From Ignavibacteria bacterium (GTDB taxonomy: Bacteria; Bacteroidota; Ignavibacteria; Kapaibacteriales; Kapaibacteriaceae), in assembly GCA_947458785.1 (NCBI GenBank), contig CANGZU010000009.1, positions 1-36,534 on the forward strand: 36,534 nucleotides of DNA, written 5' to 3'. The position numbers and the translations under genes are program-made. Below, piece after piece: positions 1-8,450 of this stretch (its first letter is position 1; each line of letters opens with the position of its first letter). The notes beneath the pieces are model-generated. The model saw only the letters and a program-made list of their open reading frames with translations, searched no databases and had not been told where the DNA came from.

Positions 1-648
1 GACTTTGTGGCAATGAACCATCTCATCGGACTTCAAACAGTAAACATTCGTGACGTTGTAAAGCATGGCAAGGGGCTTGCGTTCCGCCGTGATGACGGCA
101 CGCTACAGCCACTGCGAAGGATCTTTAATCGCGCTATTATTGACGAGCTAGATGATCTCGGAGTAGATCTCAACTTTGCTTGGTCGGAAGATCTCAATGT
201 AGAATGGGCTGGGCATCCGAACTGGTACTTTCGTATCAGTAAGTACCTACTTCCCTACCTTGATCACCCTACTGTGCCTAAGGCCTATGTTGTGGATAAG
301 CTCACGGCAATGCCGAGCGATTTAGAGCACTACGTCCTCAAGCCGCTGTATGCGTTTGCCGGCAAGGGAGTAAATGTCTCTCCCACCTATGAGGATGTTC
401 TGGCAATTCCCGAAGGTGAACGCGATGGCTGGATACTGCAGGAAAAAGTAGCCTATGCTCCATGCGTCGCCACGCCCTATGGTGACAACTTTGTGGAGAT
501 CCGCGTGATGCTGATCTGGCTTGACGGTGCTGAGCGGCCACAACCCGTTATGTCGCTAGCTCGAAGTGGTCGCGGAGCAATGATGGGGGCCAGATACAAC
601 ACTGAGCCCTGGACTGGTAGCTCTGGCTGTTTGTTCGTCTCGGACTAA
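1..648 (+). CDS. ATP-grasp-like protein, 3' part only
   Basis: The reading frame is open from the first base of the window, so the gene starts upstream and only the last 215 residues are visible. A GTG at 7 and an ATG at 13 lie in frame but are probably internal. The visible part has features of an ATP-grasp fold: a lysine followed by a glycine-rich loop (LKPLYAFAGKGV, about residues 112-123), an adenine-binding-like strand ending in Q-E-K (WILQEKV), and a strand with E-I-R before a hydrophobic stretch. The C-terminus has a distinctive glycine-, arginine- and tryptophan-rich segment (about residues 185-210). The substrate cannot be inferred. It could be a glutathionylspermidine-synthase-like or other carboxylate-amine ligase. 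It ends 14 bp before the convergent gene at 663. The family call is inferred from motif pattern only. Confidence 0.55.
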   Translation, partial: DFVAMNHLIGLQTVNIRDVVKHGKGLAFRRDDGTLQPLRRIFNRAIIDELDDLGVDLNFAWSEDLNVEWAGHPNWYFRISKYLLPYLDHPTVPKAYVVDKLTAMPSDLEHYVLKPLYAFAGKGVNVSPTYEDVLAIPEGERDGWILQEKVAYAPCVATPYGDNFVEIRVMLIWLDGAERPQPVMSLARSGRGAMMGARYNTEPWTGSSGCLFVSD

Positions 649-662
649 AACCCACATAGGGA

Positions 663-2546
663 CTATTGCGCCAGGAGCGCTTCTATACGGTTCGTGGCTT
701 CGTCTAAGAACTGTTCCTCTGGGTGCAGACCAACTTCCTTGAACTGTACGCGACCGTCCTTGCCCAAGTAGAACTTTGTAGGGATGCCTGTAACACCAAA
801 CTTGCCAACAACGCTGTCGTCCTTGTCGAGATACATCGGGAAGGTCAACGACGCGTTCTTGCTCATAAACTCACGCACGGTCTTGACACGATCGTCTGAT
901 CGTTCCCATACGTTGACGATTGCAAAAACTACGTTTGGGTTGTCCTTGTAACGGAGATAGAGTTTCTGCAGCGATGGAAACGACTGACGGCATGGGCCGC
1001 ACCATGTGGCCCAGTAGTCGATGATCACAACCTTACCCTTCCAATCAGAGATCTTCACTGGCTTGCCATCAAGGGTCGTAAAGGTACCTTCAATCGCCTG
1101 AAGATTTAGCATGTCCTGCACCACTTTCGTGGCCATGCGCTTACGACCCATAGCGCGCAGCTCCTGCTCACGTTCGCTGATATCAGTGCTATCCTCGCCG
1201 TCTGCTCGAAGCATGGCACGGAAGGTATCGACAACCTTAGGCGTAGCTACACCAAGAGACATGGCGCGCTCTGCCAATCGCATTGCCTTCTTTGTCTGTC
1301 CGCCGGCAGAGTGCAGTTCAACCAACATTTCAATGCAGCCCTTTTCCAGATCATCTCCTCCGAGTTCAACGCTCTGTTCCAGCGCGACTATGGCCTCATC
1401 CGTGCGACCCATAGCGCGCAGGATAGCCCCCTGCACAAAGCGCAGCTGTGAGCTGGCAAGACGTTGCTCTTCACTCCACTCCGAGGTGCCCATGTTTTGG
1501 GGTCGACGCGAAGCGTCGCGAGATGCAGCAATACCTTCATCGACAAGTCGCAGTGCCTGCGGTCGCAAAGAGTCAACCGAACCGATAAAGTTTACGGCCT
1601 GGTGGATCGTGCGTGCTGACAAGCCCTTTGTCGTGCTAACGAATGAAAACAGCTGAGACATCGCACTCTGTTGCGTTGTAGCGTTTAGAACGGCGTCGAT
1701 GATGTTTTGCCGAGCTGGTGAAGTGGTCCACATTGCCAAGTGCTCCGAGGCCCTGCCAACAAACTCATCAAGCGATTTTGAAGCACCGAGCTCCTGAAGC
1801 TGCGCTTGTTCGGCCACCGTGGATGTTGGGAAGCGCCGCGCTGCATCAGTCATAACGCGCTCCGATTCTTCCTGCTTCTGCTGTTCTGCATAGGCCTGTG
1901 CAATAGCGATGGCCTCCAGAGGTGTCTGAATCTGCGAAACCTGCGATGTTAACTCTCGGTACTTTCCCTTTGCCTCATCCTCAGTCAAATCACCGAGGTT
2001 CTTTGCGATCATGATGTAGTTGAACTGCGCTACTACGTTCTTCGGATAGATCCGTGTTTCTTTGTTGAGGTGTTCGAGCGCCTCACTAAAATCGTCCTTC
2101 ATTCGACAAGGGGCTGGCAGCTGACCATAGCGTGCCATGGCCGCCTTGAGATTTGCACCCTCAACCGGTTGACCCTTGTCGTTGTGGCTCATGATCTCCC
2201 AGAACAGCTCTTTGTTGGTATCGTAGACCAGACCATTGCCAACCTTGATGATACCGTACACAGCATCCTTGGGCACAGTGATCGACCCTGTCCATTTACC
2301 TGAGCGTTTATCGAGAGGGATCTCGATAGCAAGGGGCAGCTCGGCTGCCGCGGTGAATGTGTAGACAACAGCATGGATGCTCTTGCCTTCCAACATTGAT
2401 TTGTCGGCATCGAGCGGAGTGTATTCGATCTGGATCTGCTCGCCCACCTTCGGGCTGATAGGAAGCGTGACCAATGTGCCAGCGATTGAATACCCCACTG
2501 CTGCCAGTAGGCAAATCATCAAAACAACGAACATGTGAAATCGCAT
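663..2546 (-). CDS. TPR protein with C-terminal TlpA-like thioredoxin domain
   Basis: This 627-residue exported protein starts with a hydrophobic signal sequence (MRFHMFVVLMICLLAAVGYSIAG). A short beta-rich N-terminal part (about residues 25-130) is followed by a helical middle region (about 140-440) with TPR-like repeats and then a TlpA/ResA-type thioredoxin domain. The domain carries the redox motif CGPC at 516-519, preceded by W-A-T-W, and the cis-proline loop GIPT near 587-590. Such proteins reduce or exchange disulfides in the periplasm, often for cytochrome c maturation or envelope protein repair. TPR regions usually bind partners, so the substrate may be recruited through the middle region. 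It lies downstream of the SDR and ygfZ-like genes on the same strand with a 43 bp gap and is probably co-transcribed. The redox domain is certain; the client is not known. Confidence 0.88.
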   Translation of the reverse strand: MRFHMFVVLMICLLAAVGYSIAGTLVTLPISPKVGEQIQIEYTPLDADKSMLEGKSIHAVVYTFTAAAELPLAIEIPLDKRSGKWTGSITVPKDAVYGIIKVGNGLVYDTNKELFWEIMSHNDKGQPVEGANLKAAMARYGQLPAPCRMKDDFSEALEHLNKETRIYPKNVVAQFNYIMIAKNLGDLTEDEAKGKYRELTSQVSQIQTPLEAIAIAQAYAEQQKQEESERVMTDAARRFPTSTVAEQAQLQELGASKSLDEFVGRASEHLAMWTTSPARQNIIDAVLNATTQQSAMSQLFSFVSTTKGLSARTIHQAVNFIGSVDSLRPQALRLVDEGIAASRDASRRPQNMGTSEWSEEQRLASSQLRFVQGAILRAMGRTDEAIVALEQSVELGGDDLEKGCIEMLVELHSAGGQTKKAMRLAERAMSLGVATPKVVDTFRAMLRADGEDSTDISEREQELRAMGRKRMATKVVQDMLNLQAIEGTFTTLDGKPVKISDWKGKVVIIDYWATWCGPCRQSFPSLQKLYLRYKDNPNVVFAIVNVWERSDDRVKTVREFMSKNASLTFPMYLDKDDSVVGKFGVTGIPTKFYLGKDGRVQFKEVGLHPEEQFLDEATNRIEALLAQ

Positions 2547-2589
2547 AGGTTCAGGAATGTGTCAGAAAATCACGAAATGCCGAACGAAA

Positions 2590-3324
2590 TTACCGAGTAA
2601 GGCCGTAGCCACCATCAACATAGATGGTTTGTCCGGTGATATAGTGTGGTGCCGAGGTAAAGAACATTACCGCATCGCAAACATCCTGGTCCGAGCCGTG
2701 ACGCTGCATTGGTATGCGTTCCGCTGGGATTAGTCGCTTATCGGCGTCGGTCATGTCATGGGGCTGCGAGATAGCACCAGGGGCAACGATGTTAACACTC
2801 AATGTCGGTGCAAGACTGCGGGCCAACGATAATGCTGATGTGCGCGCTGCCGCCTTACTCGCATTATATAGGAGTCGATCCTTCCAGATCTCAGTTGCGC
2901 CTAATGAACCTAATGAGATCACGCGTCCTGTGGTCTTTGCTTCGTCACATACGGTGGTATACATACCCGTCAGTAGAATCAATGGCAACGTGTTTATGCG
3001 CATCGTGTCGATGAACTGCTCGGACGAAATTGTACCAGGGTGCTGTGGGTCTGGAAAGACCCCTGCAGCGACGATGACCACAGCTGGCAGGCCAAGGTTC
3101 GCCGTGAGCTGTGTCCAGGCATGCTTCAATTGTTGTTCGCTTCGGACATCGCATTGAACATGGGTCAGTCGACACCCATGAAGTTCGACCTCCGATTTCA
3201 ACGATGCTGCAAGGTCACCCGACGTGTTATACGTAATACCAACATCATAGCCGTGGCTGGCAAGACGTTGCGTTATCGACCTGCCAAGGCGCCGTGCGCC
3301 CCCTATCACAAAGGCTACCGGCAT
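2590..3324 (-). CDS. SDR-family NAD(P)H oxidoreductase (pteridine reductase/FabG-like)
   Basis: This is a 244-residue classical short-chain dehydrogenase/reductase. The nucleotide-binding loop is GGARRLG at 8-14. Its double arginine suggests NADPH preference and resembles the pteridine reductase/FolM subgroup rather than typical FabG (TGASxGIG). The catalytic residues are Ser140, Tyr153 and Lys157 (YNASK). The C-terminus holds the usual G-Q-T-I-Y-V-D-G-G segment. Reactions in this subgroup include reduction of dihydropterins, but specificity cannot be read from sequence alone. The start codon overlaps the end of the upstream ygfZ-like gene by 10 bp, so translation is probably coupled. A pteridine role would fit the folate-binding YgfZ neighbour, but that is inference. 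Confidence 0.88.
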   Translation of the reverse strand: MPVAFVIGGARRLGRSITQRLASHGYDVGITYNTSGDLAASLKSEVELHGCRLTHVQCDVRSEQQLKHAWTQLTANLGLPAVVIVAAGVFPDPQHPGTISSEQFIDTMRINTLPLILLTGMYTTVCDEAKTTGRVISLGSLGATEIWKDRLLYNASKAAARTSALSLARSLAPTLSVNIVAPGAISQPHDMTDADKRLIPAERIPMQRHGSDQDVCDAVMFFTSAPHYITGQTIYVDGGYGLTR

Positions 3325-4319
3325 GATGGATCTTCCATAGGAAGAAGATGTTGGGTTACGCTCACAGCTACATCGCCAACACGAACGGTTAGTGGTGCAT
3401 TGGGATGTGCATGTTCTCCGCGGACGTACCCAAGGGCAAACCAGGTTGCCCCATCACATGATGTTGTTACGCTGGTAATGACGCCGATGTCAGCATCCTC
3501 TGCAAAAAGCCTGCTGCCCGTGAGCAACTCGCGTTCTGCTGTAAGGCCCATCACGCGCTGCTTGACCTTGTTGTAACTGTCGAGACGAGCAACTACCTCT
3601 TGGCCGATATAACATCCCTTGGCAAACGATGTCATGTGCAGCAGACCTGCTTCAAGCGGGTTGAACGCATCGGTCCACTCGTGTCCGTGTTTGCCCATGC
3701 CAGCCGTGATGCGAACATACTCGGCCTCGACATCATTTAAACGAGGCAGCAGTTCCTGATTCGCGAAAAGGTTCTCACGCACTATCTGCGTTGTCTCACG
3801 GGGTGCGATGACCCAATACGAAACCTCGCATGCTGATGGCTGACGTGTGATGATGGTATTAGCCCCCTCTTGCTCAATGCTGAACCATTGATCAAGGGCG
3901 AAGCCACCTACATTTACTCCAAAGAGGCTGTCGACAACTTCTGAAGAGCGAGGTCCGCAGATCTCAATGACCTGTAATGAATCTGTCATGTCCTGGATCG
4001 AAACATCATCCATGATGATGTACTTGCGAAGCCAAGCAATGATGGTTGCGCTTTGACCGGGTGAGCACAACAGATACGAGGTATCTGCGTCGTGCAGGAT
4101 GGCGATAACATCGATGATGCGGGCCTTGTCGGTGAGCAGCACTGTGTGCTTTCCGAATCCAGGTCGCAGATCGCGCAGGTCGTTTGTTGTGAGTCTGTGC
4201 AGCAAGTCGATACGATCTGCACCTGTGAGCTTGATAATTGTTATGCTGCCCCTATCAATCCAGGCAGCAGAGGAGCGCGCAGCTGCTACCGATGCGGTAG
4301 AAATTTGTGATGTTTGCAT
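3315..4319 (-). CDS. ygfZ: YgfZ/GcvT-like folate-binding protein for Fe-S cluster maintenance
   Basis: The 334-residue product carries the YgfZ signature KGCYIGQE at 234-241, with the conserved cysteine at 236. It is followed by V-V-A-R-L-D and a short beta-barrel domain typical of the GcvT fold. YgfZ proteins bind tetrahydrofolate and help build or repair Fe-S clusters in enzymes such as MiaB; they do not carry out glycine cleavage. The gene is first in a minus-strand run with the SDR (10 bp overlap) and the thioredoxin protein. It is divergent from the subtilase gene, and a Bacteroidota-type -7 element (TAGGTTTG) lies 20 bp upstream of its ATG. The length matches the family. I use the symbol for the family; orthology to E. 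coli ygfZ is inferred. Confidence 0.87.
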   Translation of the reverse strand: MQTSQISTASVAAARSSAAWIDRGSITIIKLTGADRIDLLHRLTTNDLRDLRPGFGKHTVLLTDKARIIDVIAILHDADTSYLLCSPGQSATIIAWLRKYIIMDDVSIQDMTDSLQVIEICGPRSSEVVDSLFGVNVGGFALDQWFSIEQEGANTIITRQPSACEVSYWVIAPRETTQIVRENLFANQELLPRLNDVEAEYVRITAGMGKHGHEWTDAFNPLEAGLLHMTSFAKGCYIGQEVVARLDSYNKVKQRVMGLTAERELLTGSRLFAEDADIGVITSVTTSCDGATWFALGYVRGEHAHPNAPLTVRVGDVAVSVTQHLLPMEDPSCR

Positions 4320-4339
4320 AGCTGTTGAAAGATGAAGTT

Positions 4340-4347
4340 CAAACCTA
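4340..4347 (-). promoter_or_regulatory. Candidate -7 promoter element (TAGGTTTG) of ygfZ
   Basis: On the minus strand the sequence TAGGTTTG matches the Bacteroidota -7 consensus TAnnTTTG and lies 20 bp before the ygfZ ATG. No convincing -33 TTG was found at the usual spacing. The call therefore rests on one half of the promoter plus its position. Confidence 0.35.
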
Positions 4348-4360
4348 CGAAAAGCGTTCC

Positions 4361-6319
4361 ATGAGGGTAGTAGCTGTTTTTATCGCGTTGTTGATGGCTG
4401 TGCCTATGACGGCGCAAGAACGCGTTCCGTGCAGGGTGCGGTTCAGCGACAAAGGACCAGATTCCTTTGCACCCGATTCGGATCTCTACCAGCGCACACT
4501 TGCAACCTATCACCCGCGCGCTTTGGAGCGTCGAATGTCGGTAGGCTTTGATCCGTTGCTCAAGGACGATGACAAGCCGTTGTATGCCCCCTACCAGCAA
4601 GCTGTCTTGGCAGTGAGTGACTCATTGCTGTCTGAACTTGTTTGGATGAATGCGATCATTGTTGGTCTTGACACACTCGAGCAGAAGCAGGTTGCTGGTT
4701 TGCCGTTTGTTGCCTCTGTGGTGCCTACCTCGAGCGTCTCGTATGCACAACTTCGAGATATCGACTGCTCTCCATCGCTCTACGGACCCTCTGGACAGCA
4801 GTTATCTGTTCTGCAGCTTCAACAACTCCACGATGCTGGGTTATACGGTCAAGGGGCTCGCATTGGAATCATCGACAACGGCTTTCGCTGGCGCGATATG
4901 TCGACGTTGCGTCACGCAGATGTTGAGCGCGAGTATGATTTCATCTTCCGTGATTCGCTCACGGCAAATGATGAACTCGACGTCAACGCCCAAGACGTTC
5001 ACGGGAGTCTCATCTTTTCGGTAGTGGGCGGATGGAGTCACGACTCCATCACGGGTGTAGCGCCATTTGCCACGTATCTGCTGGCCAAGTCCGAGGACAT
5101 GCGCTACGAACGTAGGATCGAAGAGGAGCTCTTTGTAGAGGCACTATACTGGCTTGAGCGCAACGGTGCTGATATATCCTCGTCATCGCTTGGCTATCTC
5201 ACTTTCGATTCGACGGATGCATCAACGCCGTATGAGCTTCTTGACGGCAAAACAACATTTGCTGCCCGTGCGATCAATCTTGCAGCTCAGCGAGGCATGC
5301 TCTGTGTTACAGCAGCCGGAAACTATGGAAGACCTAGTTCGCTGATTACACCTGCTGATGCCGATAGTGCGATCACGGTTGGTGCTATGGCTGTTGGCGC
5401 AGATACATTGTGGGCATTTTCCAGCAAGGGACCAACAGCAGATGGACGTCAAAAGCCTGAGATCACAGCGCAGGGAATGGCAGTGTATTGTCAGGCACCA
5501 GCTGGTAACATTGTTCGGTCCTCCGGCACCTCGCTTGCAACACCAATGGTGGCAGGACAACTGGGTCTACTCCGGAGCCTTTACCCAGACGTGCCTCTCT
5601 ACAGGTTACGAGATGCGTTGTTCGCGAACTCCATGTTCCCAAGCATTCGAGACGAAAACATGGGGCATGGGGTAGCTAATACGCTGGCAGCCGCTAAGTA
5701 TCTGGGCCCAGGTATTGGTCGGCCAAACATTGTGATCGTAACACCTCACACTGCCATGTTTATACCGGTATTCTGCATGAATCCGGTGGGCGTTGAAGTA
5801 CTCGCCGTGAATATGGCAACGGGCCAGCGACAGACCATTGCCGCACAACCTGTTGAGGGTGTTTGGTGGTTCATGGAGTACCCAGATGAGATGTTCATCG
5901 GAGGCGATACTCTGCAGGTTCGCGTTAATGCCACTGATTCATCAACAAACCGAGTACGATCATATCCGGTTGACTTTGCAAGCTTTACTGTCGTGCGTGG
6001 TCATGTTGACCTTGCGTGTGCTGTGCGGTTACCATCGTCGATTACCAGTGTTGCCCAGGATGCGTCTAGCACGACTGTTCAGATCGTTGGCCTGCCGCTT
6101 GAGCATGGGACCACGTCGATTACCTGTCTCGTTCCTGCTGAGCTTCGCGTAGTTGATGCACACATCACCGGCATCGATGGTTCGGAGTTACCTGCTTCGA
6201 TTCAACAAGACCAAGGTCGCTTGATCGTCAACCCCACGCGCGCACTCTATGCAGGTGTCTACGGACTTTCGATCAGGTCTGCAAGTGGCCAGATCACCAT
6301 CCCCTTTGTTGTTCTCTGA
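4361..6319 (+). CDS. Secreted subtilisin-like (S8) serine protease with T9SS-like C-terminus
   Basis: A TTG at 4325 is possible, but the ATG at 4361 puts a classical signal peptide at the N-terminus (MRVVAVFIALLMAVPMTAQ), so I chose it; the product is then 652 residues. The S8 catalytic residues are visible: Asp172 (IGIIDNG), His214 (DVHGS), oxyanion Asn321 (AAGNYG) and Ser391 (SSGTSLATPM). The catalytic domain ends near residue 465. It is followed by about 190 residues of beta-rich sequence. The final 60 residues, with repeated short strands and a closing A-G-V-Y-G-L-S-I segment, resemble a type A T9SS sorting domain. That suggests export across the outer membrane and surface attachment or release. 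The ABC exporter gene begins 3 bp downstream. A role in degrading extracellular protein is inferred. Confidence 0.9.
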   Translation: MRVVAVFIALLMAVPMTAQERVPCRVRFSDKGPDSFAPDSDLYQRTLATYHPRALERRMSVGFDPLLKDDDKPLYAPYQQAVLAVSDSLLSELVWMNAIIVGLDTLEQKQVAGLPFVASVVPTSSVSYAQLRDIDCSPSLYGPSGQQLSVLQLQQLHDAGLYGQGARIGIIDNGFRWRDMSTLRHADVEREYDFIFRDSLTANDELDVNAQDVHGSLIFSVVGGWSHDSITGVAPFATYLLAKSEDMRYERRIEEELFVEALYWLERNGADISSSSLGYLTFDSTDASTPYELLDGKTTFAARAINLAAQRGMLCVTAAGNYGRPSSLITPADADSAITVGAMAVGADTLWAFSSKGPTADGRQKPEITAQGMAVYCQAPAGNIVRSSGTSLATPMVAGQLGLLRSLYPDVPLYRLRDALFANSMFPSIRDENMGHGVANTLAAAKYLGPGIGRPNIVIVTPHTAMFIPVFCMNPVGVEVLAVNMATGQRQTIAAQPVEGVWWFMEYPDEMFIGGDTLQVRVNATDSSTNRVRSYPVDFASFTVVRGHVDLACAVRLPSSITSVAQDASSTTVQIVGLPLEHGTTSITCLVPAELRVVDAHITGIDGSELPASIQQDQGRLIVNPTRALYAGVYGLSIRSASGQITIPFVVL

Positions 6320-6322
6320 TCC

Positions 6323-8056
6323 ATGCCTACACAAAAGAAACAGTCCTTTGCATTTCTGCTCTCGCACTACAAGCCCCATTCATTAAAAATGGTGCTAGCG
6401 CTGGTGTTTATGATACCCAGCAGCGGAATCAGTTTGGTCTTTCCTGCGATGACGGGCACGATCATCGATCAAATTCTAACGACGAATGATCCGTCGTCTC
6501 TCTATCAAACGGGTGGACTCTTTCTGGGTCTGCTTACCGTTCAGGCTGTGCTTGGCTACATTGTCTCGATCACCATGTCGCGAACTACGGAGCAAGTCAT
6601 CGCCTCACTTCGATCAAATCTGTTTCAGCACATTGTGAAGTTGCCGTTGGCAACGCTTTCGAAGCATAGGATTGGTGAATTGTCGAGCAGAATCTCTAGT
6701 GATCTGACGCAGATTCAGGAGACGTTTTCATTTTCACTTCTGCAACTTATTCGTCAGTCGATCTTCCTGATCGGTTCGATCATACTCATTCTCACCCGAA
6801 GTGTGCAGCTAACCATACCAATCCTTGTTGGTATGCCACTCATTGTCGCGGCTGCTGTACTCATTGGGCGACGACTTCGGGCATTGTCGACAAAAACCCA
6901 GGATGCGCTCGCACAGACATCGACAATCGTCGAAGAAACACTACAAAGTCTCGCATCAGTCAAGTCGTACGTCCAAGAACAACATGAGATCGGACGGTAT
7001 CGTGCCGCACTTTCAGAGAATGTTGCCCTTGCAATCAAGGGTGCGCGTTTGCGCGCACTCTTCGTGACCTTCATCATCTTTACCATCTTTGGTGGTATAG
7101 CGGCCGTCATTTTGTACGGGGCTCGCCTTGTCCAAGCTGGCGAGGTTAGTATGGGTGAGTTGCTCTCATTCCTGATGTATGCAATGTTTGTCGGTGGTGC
7201 ACTTGGCTCATTTGCCGAGTTGTTCGGGCAGATTCAGAAGTCGCTTGGCGCAGCAGTTCGCATTCAGGAACTGATGGAAGAAGAGCGGGAGCACGTTGGA
7301 GAAGATGCTCAATCCGTCTCAATCCGTGGCATTGAGTTGCGTAGTGTTTCGTTTGCCTACCCTGATAGACAGGATCGTCTTGCCGTGGAAGATCTCTCGT
7401 TGACGATTACGCCGGGTCAGCGAATTGCGTTCATTGGTGAAAGTGGCTCCGGCAAGTCAACAACAGCATCGCTCATTCAACGGCTTTATGAGCCAAGTAA
7501 CGGAAGCCTCCTTTATGACGGCAAGCCAGCCAACGACTATTCGTTGGCCCAGATACGCCGAAACATCGGAGTCGTACCCCAGGACATTGTTCTCTTTGGT
7601 GGAACAATCGAAGAGAACATTCGCTACGGCAGGCCAGATGCGACGATCGAAGAAGTACGTCTCGCGGCAAAGGGGGCAAATGCACTTGATTTCATTCAAG
7701 AGTTCCCTGATGGCTTCTCAACGCTGGTCGGAGAGCGTGGCATGAAATTGAGCGGCGGACAACGTCAGCGTGTTGCCATTGCGCGTGCTTTGTTAAAGAA
7801 CCCACCAATTCTCCTCCTCGATGAAGCAACCAGCTCTCTCGATGCGGAAAGTGAGCATCTTATCCAAGATGCTCTTGAGCGCCTCATGGAGAATCGCACC
7901 TCGGTTATCATTGCGCATCGACTAAGCACCGTGCGCACATGCGACGTGATCCACGTCTTTGCTCATGGACGAATCATCGAGTCTGGTTCACATGAAACAC
8001 TGCTTCAAAAGGACGGTGTGTATAGAAGATGGTGCGATTTGCAATTCATTCGATAA
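6323..8056 (+). CDS. ABC exporter, fused permease-ATPase (MsbA/ABCB type)
   Basis: This 577-residue half-transporter has an N-terminal six-helix membrane domain (about residues 18-310) and a C-terminal nucleotide-binding domain. The Walker A loop is GESGSGKST near 372-380, the ABC signature LSGGQRQR near 476, Walker B ILLLDEATSSLD near 496-507, and the H-loop IAHRLST near 531. Members export lipids (MsbA), peptides or drugs as homodimers. The substrate cannot be fixed from sequence. Close linkage to the secreted protease, with a 3 bp gap, indicates shared transcription. The protease bears a signal peptide and so does not need this transporter for export. Lipid A-core flipping is one option, multidrug export another. 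Confidence 0.92.
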   Translation: MPTQKKQSFAFLLSHYKPHSLKMVLALVFMIPSSGISLVFPAMTGTIIDQILTTNDPSSLYQTGGLFLGLLTVQAVLGYIVSITMSRTTEQVIASLRSNLFQHIVKLPLATLSKHRIGELSSRISSDLTQIQETFSFSLLQLIRQSIFLIGSIILILTRSVQLTIPILVGMPLIVAAAVLIGRRLRALSTKTQDALAQTSTIVEETLQSLASVKSYVQEQHEIGRYRAALSENVALAIKGARLRALFVTFIIFTIFGGIAAVILYGARLVQAGEVSMGELLSFLMYAMFVGGALGSFAELFGQIQKSLGAAVRIQELMEEEREHVGEDAQSVSIRGIELRSVSFAYPDRQDRLAVEDLSLTITPGQRIAFIGESGSGKSTTASLIQRLYEPSNGSLLYDGKPANDYSLAQIRRNIGVVPQDIVLFGGTIEENIRYGRPDATIEEVRLAAKGANALDFIQEFPDGFSTLVGERGMKLSGGQRQRVAIARALLKNPPILLLDEATSSLDAESEHLIQDALERLMENRTSVIIAHRLSTVRTCDVIHVFAHGRIIESGSHETLLQKDGVYRRWCDLQFIR

Positions 8057-8062
8057 TTCCCA

Positions 8063-8093
8063 TTTGCTATTTCGCAAATTCCCCCTATCTTTG
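8063..8093 (+). promoter_or_regulatory. Bacteroidota-type promoter of the tRNA pair
   Basis: A -33 element TTTG (8063-8066) is separated by 19 bp from a perfect -7 element TATCTTTG (8086-8093). The first tRNA begins 22 bp further on. This matches the consensus recognised by the primary sigma factor of Bacteroidota (TTG, about 19 bp, TAnnTTTG). It is the only promoter in the window with both halves at canonical spacing. Confidence 0.75.
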
Positions 8094-8115
8094 CACTCCG
8101 TTTTCTACGTGAAAC

Positions 8116-8191
8116 GGGCCCATAGCTCAGCTGGGAGAGCGCTTCAATGGCATTGAAGAGGTCAGCGGTTCGATCCCGCTTGGGTCCACCA
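8116..8191 (+). tRNA. tRNA-Ala (anticodon GGC)
   Basis: A complete cloverleaf can be drawn. The acceptor arms GGGCCCA and TGGGTCC pair with one G-T wobble. The D-arm is GCTC/GAGC. The anticodon stem CTTCA/TGAAG holds the loop ATGGCAT with anticodon GGC, which reads GCC/GCU alanine codons. The T-arm AGCGG/CCGCT holds the loop TTCGATC. The 3' CCA is encoded (8189-8191) after discriminator A. It is transcribed with tRNA-Asp 13 bp downstream. Confidence 0.97.
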
Positions 8192-8204
8192 GCGTAACGG
8201 TTAC

Positions 8205-8279
8205 GGGATCGTAGCTCAGCTTGGTTAGAGCGCCGCCCTGTCAAGGCGGAGGTCGCGGGTTCGAGCCCCGTCGGTCCCG
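8205..8279 (+). tRNA. tRNA-Asp (anticodon GTC)
   Basis: The acceptor arms GGGATCG and CGGTCCC pair with one wobble. The D-arm is GCTC/GAGC. The anticodon stem CCGCC/GGCGG holds the loop CTGTCAA with anticodon GTC. The T-arm is GCGGG/CCCGT with loop TTCGAGC, including one mismatch-type wobble. The discriminator is G. CCA is not encoded, unlike in the preceding tRNA-Ala, so it would be added by the CCA-adding enzyme. A strong intrinsic terminator follows within 15 bp. Confidence 0.97.
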
Positions 8280-8291
8280 CTCCCGAACAAC

Positions 8292-8328
8292 AAACGTCCG
8301 ATTGCAATCAGCAGTCGGACGTTTTTTT
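8292..8328 (+). terminator. Intrinsic terminator of the tRNA operon
   Basis: A perfect 10 bp stem (AAACGTCCGA with TCGGACGTTT, 8292-8301 and 8315-8324) encloses a 13 nt loop. Seven consecutive T follow at 8322-8328. This is a textbook Rho-independent terminator. Confidence 0.93.
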
Positions 8329-8352
8329 ATTTGTTTTGGTCACACCAACAAC

Positions 8353-8450
8353 CTAACTGGTCATTGGTAGTTCGTAGTCGGTACCTAGTACCTAGTAACT
8401 GGTAACTAGTAACTAGTAATTGGTAACTGATAACTCTTCCTTGGTCATTC
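8353..8450. repeat. Degenerate heptanucleotide tandem array 1 (GTAACTR-like)
   Basis: About 14 consecutive 7-bp units keep one phase from 8353 to 8450. Typical units are GTAACTA, GTAACTG, GTACCTA and GTCATTC; two units near the end (8430-8443) are poorly matched. The array starts about 25 bp after the tRNA terminator and runs into the stop codon of the small minus-strand gene (TGA at 8445-8447, within the last unit). Two related arrays lie on the other side of that gene. Period and phase were read directly from the sequence; function is unknown. Confidence 0.85.

Noticed and set aside
1111-1656. Plus-strand open frame of 181 codons inside the TPR-thioredoxin gene
   Set aside because: It is antisense to a well-supported gene; its Arg/Ser-rich composition is typical of a shadow frame.
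8005-8307. Minus-strand open frame of 100 codons across the two tRNA genes
   Set aside because: It is the antisense of tRNA-Ala and tRNA-Asp; peptides of this kind are a well-known spurious annotation over tRNA genes.
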